Part shown: piece after piece, positions 1 to 5,357 of the stretch
Layout of the letters: every line of letters starts with the position of its first letter
How positions within the stretch are numbered: position 1 is the stretch's first letter
NCBI GenBank assembly: GCA_964529975.1
Contig: CAZGXW010000015.1
Coordinates: 1 to 45,710 of the forward strand
DNA from: JADFMN01 sp964529975
Lineage (GTDB): Bacteria; Armatimonadota; Fimbriimonadia; Fimbriimonadales; Fimbriimonadaceae
DNA: 45,710 nucleotides
Reading direction: 5' to 3'
Program-made: the position numbers and the translations under genes
The notes under the pieces: model-generated
Told to the model about the DNA's origin: nothing
Seen by the model: the letters and a program-made list of their open reading frames with translations, nothing else
Database searches by the model: none

Positions 1-51
1 TAATCTCCAATCGTGTTCTGTCACATTCAGACAGTGAAGTAACCGAGGAAC

Positions 52-141
52 GGCTCCAGCCTGGGCTCCGCAGTTTGAGCAACGCGTGGCTTCACGATGC
101 GTTTCCTTCATCTATGTCCTCCCGGAGACCAGACTGGTGCC
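52..141. repeat. REP doublet (REPIN-like), copy 1
   Basis: Two inverted copies of an 18-nt REP-like sequence, consensus GGCWCCAGYCTGGKCTCC. The plus-oriented copy is at 52-69 and the minus-oriented copy at 124-141, with about 54 nt between them. Each copy carries a CCAG-N-CTGG palindromic core. The doublet ends 20 nt from the stop codon of the RAYT transposase at 162-734. An inverted doublet of this kind could fold into one long hairpin. A matching doublet lies on the other side of the transposase. Confidence 0.75.
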
Positions 142-161
142 CGTCCTCGGACTAGTCGCGG

Positions 162-734
162 TCAGTAGTAAGCACGGAACACCTTGTCGTCCACAGGATG
201 GCGAGGCACAGGGCAGAGGGTAACACCTTCGACTGTGCCTCCCTCATACGCGAGCACCGAGGACCAGCGCCAGTCTCGCGGCGACTCGCACAGGCCACGG
301 CGCACCGGGTTCGTATGGATGTAGTCGATCGAGCTCCATATGGCCTTGCTGGAGAACAGGTTTCGGTCGTAGCCCTCGCCGTCTTGCCAAAGGCGGCTCT
401 TGCCATTGGGCAATCGGATCCGCGCGAGTTCTTCGGGCCGGTGCTTCCGCAGCCAATTGATTGAAGACTGTCCAGTCGCGACGCGCAGGCTCGACCGGAA
501 CTGCTGCACATTGTACGCCTCCTTTCGCGGGTACACGAGCAGGTGAACGTGCTCTGGCATGACGACGAACGCCCACAGGTCGTAGGAGTGTTGCTCGCAG
601 CGGAACAGCACAGCCTTGACGAACGCCCCAGCCAGTTCTGGGATGGCTAAGAGTCTCTGTCGTCGATAGGTCGAGAACGTGATCTCGTGGGCGTGCCCGG
701 GGGTGTTGTAGGTTCGCCTGTCCTTGGGCGCCAT
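162..734 (-). CDS. REP-associated tyrosine transposase (RAYT, Y1/IS200-like)
   Basis: A 190-aa single-strand transposase of the Y1_Tnp/RAYT family, which in known systems nicks and mobilises REP hairpins. The HUH-like motif is visible in FVVMPEHVHLLVYP and the probable catalytic tyrosine in GEGYDRNLFS. The family end motif YIHTNPVRRGL(C) is followed by WRWSS. The reading frame stays open upstream to 902, but that part would translate the REP repeats. I therefore start at the ATG of MAPKDRRTYN at 734, just before the conserved GHAHEITFSTYRRQ block. REP doublets in inverted orientation lie on both sides (52-141 and 763-858), so gene and repeats form one unit. The protein is intact and of normal RAYT length. 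Confidence 0.88.
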   Translation of the reverse strand: MAPKDRRTYNTPGHAHEITFSTYRRQRLLAIPELAGAFVKAVLFRCEQHSYDLWAFVVMPEHVHLLVYPRKEAYNVQQFRSSLRVATGQSSINWLRKHRPEELARIRLPNGKSRLWQDGEGYDRNLFSSKAIWSSIDYIHTNPVRRGLCESPRDWRWSSVLAYEGGTVEGVTLCPVPRHPVDDKVFRAYY

Positions 735-762
735 TGTTCTGCCCGACAGGTTACTCCGCCGA

Positions 763-858
763 CGCACCAGTCTGGCCTCCGGCGAAGAACGCGCACGCGA
801 TGGAGTCGCCTTTCTCACGGCTGGTCTTGCAGGACTCGCCGGAGCCCAGGCTGGAGCC
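763..858. repeat. REP doublet (REPIN-like), copy 2
   Basis: Inverted pair of the same REP family as at 52-141. The plus copy is at 763-780 (CGCACCAGTCTGGCCTCC) and the minus copy at 841-858, whose complement is exactly GGCTCCAGCCTGGGCTCC. Relative to copy 1 the order of the two arms is mirrored, so the transposase gene is bracketed symmetrically. It lies upstream of the transposase start at 734 and probably overlaps its promoter region. Confidence 0.75.
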
Positions 859-906
859 ACCCATGATAGAATCCACTCATGGAGGCCACCCGCCGAGGGC
901 AATCTG

Positions 907-1218
907 ATGGATGAGATTCAGGCTCTTTTTTGTGTTGTGGCAATTGTCGGCGGCGCCATCGCAGGGTTGACTGGCTTCTTCTTTCGAGGTCCGTCGCTTG
1001 TAGCGGCGGCAAAAGAGTCTAAGGGTGTGTTAAAGGGGGCGGCATTAGGGGCCGCGATAGCGGTTCCAGGGTTCTTCATCGCTGTGTCACTCATGTTCCT
1101 ATCCACGTGGTTTGCTCCTGTCGTTCTTGTAGCAACGGGCCTAGCGCAGTACTATGGTGCTTTGACAATGCGACTGGTAGGCATTGAGATGTTCAAGCAC
1201 ATTAGGTCGGACAAGTGA
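907..1218 (+). CDS. small membrane protein, unknown function
   Basis: A 103-aa protein with three probable membrane segments: about residues 5-26, 42-66 (ALGAAIAVPGFFIAVSLMFL) and 70-90. I chose the ATG of MDEIQALFCV at 907. The frame is open upstream to 724, but that part would translate a REP element. Codon use is clearly more AT-rich at third positions than in the housekeeping genes downstream, which suggests accessory origin. Its stop overlaps (GTGA) the start of an RHS-like remnant at 1215. I do not recognise the family. Its position beside an RHS fragment would fit an immunity-type membrane protein, but nothing in the sequence proves that. Confidence 0.6.
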   Translation: MDEIQALFCVVAIVGGAIAGLTGFFFRGPSLVAAAKESKGVLKGAALGAAIAVPGFFIAVSLMFLSTWFAPVVLVATGLAQYYGALTMRLVGIEMFKHIRSDK

Positions 1219-1367
1219 CGGAAACGACGGCGGACGAGTCCGACGTCACCGAGTACGTCTACGACGCGTACGGGTGCTTCTCCTCGCTGACCAAGCCGTT
1301 CGACGAGACGACGTCTGTGACGTACGGTGAACCCTGGGTGGCTCCAGCCTGGGCTCCGGTAGTTTGA
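1215..1367 (+). pseudogene. RHS/YD-repeat protein remnant
   Basis: A short frame from GTG at 1215 encodes about 38 residues resembling a YD (RHS) repeat unit, including TEYVYDAYG and later TTSVTYGEPW. The frame then runs into the REP sequence at 1340-1357 and stops at 1365-1367. RHS proteins consist of many such repeats and are hundreds of residues long, so this can only be a scrap left by deletion. The RHS assignment rests on the YxYDAYG pattern and spacing. A chance match is possible because the fragment is so short. Confidence 0.45.
1340..1357 (+). repeat. solo REP element
   Basis: Exact copy of GGCTCCAGCCTGGGCTCC, the same sequence as at 52-69 and, inverted, at 841-858. The following bases (CGGTAGTTTGAG) also resemble those after copy 1 (CGCAGTTTGAG), so conservation extends beyond the palindrome. 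No inverted partner is visible within 150 nt, so this is a single REP or half of a decayed doublet. Confidence 0.7.
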
Positions 1368-1477
1368 GACCGGGAGTGGGAGCGGGAGTATGGAGCAACA
1401 GAAGGGGTTGACGCGATGTCAGGGTTGGGGTATTGTCGGGTTGAAGGGGATAGGGGGAGCGTGAAGGAGAAGAGAGA

Positions 1478-1957
1478 ATGGATATTCAAGGAATGCGCAA
1501 GCGTCGATTGGCGTTGCGCGTGAACGGACGAATGTTTGTCACTGAGAAGGCGATGCAGACCTACCTCGCAGAAAACCTGCACTTGATCGACCCGGACCTC
1601 ACCTTGTGGGGGACGAACAGTGGGATCGAGGAGGTCCTCACACCCGAGACCTCGCGGACCATCCAGGGAAAGATCGACATCTTGACGCAGCAACTCTCGG
1701 ACGGGGACTTGTGCGCGATCGAGTGCAAGAACAGCATTGCGAAGCCCGCCGACCTCGGGCAGGTCTTGGGATACATCGGGTGGATCAAGCGGAACCTGAC
1801 GTTCACGGTCGCGCCCCGTGCGGTGATCGTCGCCACCGGGTTTTCGCAGTTGTTGCTCGACGCGTTGCACGTCCATGACACGCTTCGCGTTTCGCTCTGC
1901 CAATACTGCGGGCCCGGCGACATACGGTTGGTGTGGGGGAGAGGGGTCAGGGAGTAG
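1478..1957 (+). CDS. NucS/DUF91-like PD-(D/E)XK nuclease-domain protein
   Basis: A 159-aa protein that looks like the nuclease half of NucS-type endonucleases. Visible elements are EKAMQTYLAEN near residue 23, GKIDIL (Asp67), AIECKN (Glu82 and Lys84) and a Gln near residue 95 in LGQVLGYIGW. This is the D...ExK...Q order of the PD-(D/E)XK fold. The N-terminal DNA-binding domain of full NucS is absent, so it is a stand-alone nuclease domain. AAGGAG at 1462-1467 is a good ribosome-binding site for the ATG at 1478. The last residues and the stop lie inside a run of GGGAGTA heptamers, so the original C-terminus may have been cut and replaced by repeat sequence. Confidence 0.65.
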   Translation: MDIQGMRKRRLALRVNGRMFVTEKAMQTYLAENLHLIDPDLTLWGTNSGIEEVLTPETSRTIQGKIDILTQQLSDGDLCAIECKNSIAKPADLGQVLGYIGWIKRNLTFTVAPRAVIVATGFSQLLLDALHVHDTLRVSLCQYCGPGDIRLVWGRGVRE

Positions 1958-1994
1958 GGAGTAGGGAGTAGGGAGCAGGGAGCAGGGAGCAGGG
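1943..1994. repeat. GGGAGTA/GGGAGCA heptamer tandem repeat
   Basis: About three units of GGGAGTA followed by three of GGGAGCA. The array overlaps the 3' end of the nuclease gene at 1478-1957 and supplies its stop codon. A looser related tract (GGGAGTGGGAGCGGGAG) lies at about 1374-1390. The array is short and has no spacer structure, so it is a simple-sequence repeat and not a CRISPR array. Confidence 0.8.
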
Positions 1995-2020
1995 GTGCCC
2001 CGTCCCTGACCCTCCCCCAT

Positions 2021-2042
2021 CCTTTGACAGGCTCAGGATGAC
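2021..2042 (+). repeat. dispersed intergenic repeat, copy 1 (TTGACAGGCTCAGGATGAC core)
   Basis: One of three copies in the window of a sequence with core TTCGACAGGCTCAGGATGA (here with TTTGACAG). The others are at 39271-39309 (inverted) and 42558-42593. The core folds back through ATCCT and AGGAT. Unlike the other two copies, this one shows no matching outer stem. From general knowledge, this core occurs between genes in many unrelated bacterial genomes. The remainder of 1958-2127 holds no gene; it has a small hairpin, TCCCGT-ACTAG-ACGGGA, at 2095-2111 beyond the 3' end of the esterase gene. Confidence 0.7.
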
Positions 2043-2127
2043 GGCCGAACGACCGATCGACTCCCGAACCTCCGTGCAAAACCGAACGCCTAACTCCCGT
2101 ACTAGACGGGAATTCGCGAGCTTTCCG

Positions 2128-2949
2128 TCACGCCCCCAAGCGCTCTTTCAGCCACTTCACGCCGTCAGAAAGCCCCTTCGTCTCCTCCGTCTTCGACGGA
2201 TCGATCCCGTGCTTCATCCCATCGACCAGCCGCAACGTGTGTGAAACACCGACCGCCTTCAGCGCAGCGTCCACACGCTCCGCCTGCTTGAACGGCACGA
2301 GCGGATCCTCCTTCCCGTGCAGCGTGAACACAGGCGCGTCGTCCTTGGTCACGTAGGTCGAGGGTGAGAACAGCCGGATGTCCTCCTTTGCGTCCTCGAA
2401 CTTCTTGCCCATGATCGTCTGCGACAGCAGGAGGCCGATCGAGACAGGGAAGTCCTGGTTCGCATCGAACGGCCCAAAGATGTTCAGCACTGCCGACACC
2501 TTCGATGACGTGCCGTTTGTCTTTCCATCGGGCCATCCATCGGTCGTCCCGAGCAACAGTGACAAATGCCCGCCGGCAGACGCGCCCGCGGCACCGATGC
2601 GCTTCGGGTCGATTCCAAACTTCTCGGCGTTTTCGCGCAGGTAGCGCACGGCAGCCTGAGAGTCTTCGATCATCGCGGGCCACTTGTGCGTCGGAGCCAG
2701 GCGGTAACTGATCGAAGCGGCGACCATCCCGTTCGCGGCGATCATTTGGGCGATCTGCGCCATGTCCTCGCGCTTCCCGCCCATCCATGCGCCGCCGTGG
2801 ATCACGACCACGCACGGTGCAGGGCCGCTCTTTTCGGCGACTTGGTAGACGTCCATTTTCAGTTCGGTACCTTCGACCGTGCGATAGGTAATCGTGTCCG
2901 GAGCCGGGGTCCGGAGCATGGCGAGCAGGATGGCAGTCGCGAGCATCAT
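2128..2949 (-). CDS. exported alpha/beta hydrolase (BD-FAE-like esterase)
   Basis: A 273-aa serine hydrolase of the esterase/lipase type. It has a short hydrophobic N-terminus (MMLATAILLAML) that could act as a signal peptide. The oxyanion-hole motif HGGAWMGG lies at about 51-58 and the nucleophile elbow GASAGG places Ser124. Asp215 in GKEDPLVP and His247 in MKHGID complete the triad. Length and motif order fit the BD-FAE/carboxylesterase branch, which often deacylates plant polysaccharides or small esters. The actual substrate cannot be read from the sequence. It appears monocistronic and lies downstream of hspR on the same strand. Confidence 0.85.
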   Translation of the reverse strand: MMLATAILLAMLRTPAPDTITYRTVEGTELKMDVYQVAEKSGPAPCVVVIHGGAWMGGKREDMAQIAQMIAANGMVAASISYRLAPTHKWPAMIEDSQAAVRYLRENAEKFGIDPKRIGAAGASAGGHLSLLLGTTDGWPDGKTNGTSSKVSAVLNIFGPFDANQDFPVSIGLLLSQTIMGKKFEDAKEDIRLFSPSTYVTKDDAPVFTLHGKEDPLVPFKQAERVDAALKAVGVSHTLRLVDGMKHGIDPSKTEETKGLSDGVKWLKERLGA

Positions 2950-2989
2950 CCTCTATGATACGGCGTTGGGAAGACTCGTGTAGCCCGAA

Positions 2990-3394
2990 TCAGAGCCGCG
3001 GGGACTCTCGCAGGCGGATCTTGGGCACGGGCAACAAGCGCTGGTCTTTACGAATCGGGGCCTTGCTGTTCACCAGATACTGCTGCATCTTGGCCTCTGC
3101 CTCCATGATGTAGGCCTCGAACTGGCCGTAGAACTCGCTTCGAAGGTCGTCCATCTCGTCAAGCAGCCGGAGCACGATCTCGACGCCGGCCAGGTTGACG
3201 CCCATGTCTTGCGTCAAGCGTTGGATGCGCCGAACGCGCTCGACGTCGCGATCGCTGAAAAGCCTGTTGTTCCGTCCCACGCGTGAGGGCTTGAGCAGCC
3301 CGATCCGCTCGTACTGCCGGAGCGTTTGCGGGTGAACGCCGCAGAGTTCGGACGCAGTGCCGATCTTGTACCGAGGCTTCTCGAACTCGCTCAC
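2990..3394 (-). CDS. hspR: MerR-family heat-shock repressor HspR
   Basis: A 134-aa transcription regulator. The N-terminal MerR helix-turn-helix is plain: YKIGTASELCGVHPQTLRQY, then ERIGLLKPSR and FSDRDVERVRRIQRL. A helical C-terminal region follows (about residues 70-105). The HPQTLRQYE signature and GVNLAGVE are typical of HspR, which represses chaperone genes by binding HAIR inverted repeats. The start is GTG at 3394, overlapping the dnaJ stop (GTGA), so translation is probably coupled. The frame is open upstream through dnaJ but is not coding there. In actinobacteria hspR ends a dnaK-grpE-dnaJ-hspR operon; here only dnaJ precedes it. I see no HAIR element in the 74 nt upstream of dnaJ. 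Confidence 0.92.
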   Translation of the reverse strand: MSEFEKPRYKIGTASELCGVHPQTLRQYERIGLLKPSRVGRNNRLFSDRDVERVRRIQRLTQDMGVNLAGVEIVLRLLDEMDDLRSEFYGQFEAYIMEAEAKMQQYLVNSKAPIRKDQRLLPVPKIRLRESPRL

Positions 3395-4401
3395 TTCTTC
3401 TTGGCCTCCAATTGCTGCAATTGCTCGATCAGTTTGCGCTCGTCCTTGGTCAGGATTGTGGGCACGGTGATCTTCGTGCGCACGCGCAGGCTCCCTCTTC
3501 CGCCACCGAGCCTGCTGACACCTTGCTCGGCTAGTCGGAACACCTGGTTCGACTGCGTTCCGGCGGGGACCTTCATTTGGACCGATCCTCGGATCGTCGG
3601 AACTTTGATCTCGCCCCCGAGCGCGGCGACGGTGAAGGGAACTTCGACCTCGACTTCGGTGTCCTCGCCCACACGCTTGAACCGCTCGTGTTTGGCCTCG
3701 CGCACGACAGCGTAGAGGTCGCCCGCCTTGCCGTTGCTGCCCAGGCCTCCTCTGCCTGGCACACGGAGTTTCTTGCCGTCGGTGACGCCGGCTGGAATCT
3801 TGACCTCGACGCGGTGAGTCTTTGCCACGACCCCACGCCCCTTGCACTCGGGGCAAGTGCCTCGGGCGGCGCCCTTGTTCAGTGGCACGCTCCCAGCGCC
3901 TTTGCAGTGCTGGCACACATCCTCGACCGAGTAGGTCAGGGTCCGCGAGGTGCCCTTGTCGATCTCTTCGAGCGTGAGTTCGATCGGCTTCTCGACGTCT
4001 CGAGGCGGAATCTGGTTGAAGCGGACCTCGCCGAAGGGTCCTTGCCCCCCGAAGTTGCTGAAGATCTGCTCGAAGATAGACTCGAACCCGCCGCCACCCC
4101 CGCCGCCGAAGTGGGTCTGGAAGTCGCCGTACTGTTCGCCACCTGGCCGGAGGTTCTCGAAGTCCGCGCCGAACTGGTCGTACTTCTTGCGCTTCTCCGG
4201 GTCTTTGAGGACCTCGTACGCCTGGCTGACCTCCTTGAACTTGGCCTCTGCTTTGGCGTCGTTCGGGTTCACGTCGGGGTGGTACTTACGGGCGAGTTTC
4301 CGGTAAGCGGCCTTGATCTCCTTGTCGTCGGCGCTTCTCGGCACCCCAAGAACCTTGTAGTAGTCCATTTCAGTCTGCGATCTCGTCCCTTGGTACCCCA
4401 T
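3391..4401 (-). CDS. dnaJ: DnaJ chaperone with a half-size zinc finger
   Basis: A 336-aa J-protein that should stimulate DnaK ATPase and deliver substrates. The J domain (about residues 12-75) has the HPD motif in KYHPDVNP. A Gly/Phe-rich linker follows, including a run of seven glycines. Next comes a cysteine region with only two CxxCxGxG motifs (CQHCKGAG and CPECKGRG) where canonical DnaJ has four. The C-terminal substrate-binding domains follow (EVKIPAGVTDGKKLRV and VQMKVPAGTQSNQVF). I start at the ATG of MGYQGTRSQ at 4401 because GGAGG sits just upstream (complement of 4406-4410). The internal ATG of MDYYKVLG lacks such a site. It overlaps hspR by 4 nt and is divergent from the HDOD gene. 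Confidence 0.95.
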   Translation of the reverse strand: MGYQGTRSQTEMDYYKVLGVPRSADDKEIKAAYRKLARKYHPDVNPNDAKAEAKFKEVSQAYEVLKDPEKRKKYDQFGADFENLRPGGEQYGDFQTHFGGGGGGGFESIFEQIFSNFGGQGPFGEVRFNQIPPRDVEKPIELTLEEIDKGTSRTLTYSVEDVCQHCKGAGSVPLNKGAARGTCPECKGRGVVAKTHRVEVKIPAGVTDGKKLRVPGRGGLGSNGKAGDLYAVVREAKHERFKRVGEDTEVEVEVPFTVAALGGEIKVPTIRGSVQMKVPAGTQSNQVFRLAEQGVSRLGGGRGSLRVRTKITVPTILTKDERKLIEQLQQLEAKKK

Positions 4402-4475
4402 CACACCTCCACTAGGCGTAACGTCAGGGACGGGCAGGCCGTTTCGAACCCGGGCCCAAGGTAGGAAACTAGGGG

Positions 4476-5357
4476 TTGAGCAGGGGGGCCAACCTGCCAA
4501 TAATCGAGTCTGTGGAGCTTGCCAGCCTAGGGATTCGGATATCCAGGAGTGAGAACTTACCGGTGCTGTCGCAGTCTGCGACTGCAGTTTTGAGGCTGGC
4601 GGACGACAGTGAGGCCGGGCCAAAGGAGATCGAAGGGGCCATCGCCAAAGACCCCGCAATAACCGCCAAAGTGCTGAAGGCTGCCAACTCGGCCTACTAC
4701 GGCGGGGTGAAAGTGCCGACCGTCGGCCGGGCCGTGCAGTTCCTCGGGATGAACTCCGTGCGCTCGCTGGTCGTGGGCATCGCCTTCCAGCAGTTGACCT
4801 CGGACAAAGCCGAGGCGCCCAATTTCAATAAGATGGAGTTCTGGAAACACAGCCTGGCTGTCGCGACCGCCGCGCGCGTGCTAGGGCGAATCCGGATGCC
4901 GGAGAAGGCAGAGGAACTCTATTGTGCCGGTGTGATGCACGACGTGGGGATGCTGGTCCTCGACCGGTTCATGCCCGGCGAGTTCGACTCCGCGCTCGAA
5001 ATGAGCCGCAGGACGGGGATGCCGCTCTACGAGTGCGAAAAGCAGACCTACAAGTTCAGCCACGCGGACGTCGGAGCGCTCCTGGCCTCGCACTGGTCGC
5101 TCACACCGCTTTTGAAGTCAGCCGTGCAGTTCCACCACGACCCGATGCGCGACCAAGATCACTTCAACTCCACGATGATCGTTGCCGCGGCTGACGCGAT
5201 CGCGCACCTCTGTGGCTACACGAACAACGCCCCAGGGGCGAAGCACGATCTGGACGAGGGCCTCGCCCAGATCGCAGGCTTGACCGACGACCAACTCAAC
5301 AAGGTCGTTTCGCTCGTCACGACCGAGGTCGAGCAAGCGCAGGCTGCGCTCGTTTAG
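4476..5357 (+). CDS. HDOD-domain signalling protein
   Basis: A protein of about 293 aa made almost entirely of one HDOD domain. Typical elements are ENLPVLSQSATAVLRL, the block PAITAKVLKAANSAYY, RAVQFLGMNSVRSLVVG, and CAGVMHDVGMLVLD. HDOD proteins are HD-fold regulators without the full metal-dependent phosphodiesterase site and often sit in chemotaxis or c-di-GMP networks. The output is not visible here, as no second domain is present. The start is uncertain: TTG at 4476 gives the longest form, while GTG at 4512 (VELASLGIRIS) is equally plausible. Its stop overlaps the stop of the convergent EF-G gene by 4 nt. Confidence 0.9.
   Translation: MSRGANLPIIESVELASLGIRISRSENLPVLSQSATAVLRLADDSEAGPKEIEGAIAKDPAITAKVLKAANSAYYGGVKVPTVGRAVQFLGMNSVRSLVVGIAFQQLTSDKAEAPNFNKMEFWKHSLAVATAARVLGRIRMPEKAEELYCAGVMHDVGMLVLDRFMPGEFDSALEMSRRTGMPLYECEKQTYKFSHADVGALLASHWSLTPLLKSAVQFHHDPMRDQDHFNSTMIVAAADAIAHLCGYTNNAPGAKHDLDEGLAQIAGLTDDQLNKVVSLVTTEVEQAQAALV

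Noticed and set aside
1943..1994. Possible CRISPR-like array
   Set aside because: The repeat unit is 7 nt without spacers. The 42-bp repeat at 45614-45710 also has no unique spacers, and there are no cas genes.
4402..4475. HAIR operator for HspR in front of dnaJ
   Set aside because: No CTTGAGT-N7-ACTCAAG or close variant is present between the divergent dnaJ and HDOD starts.
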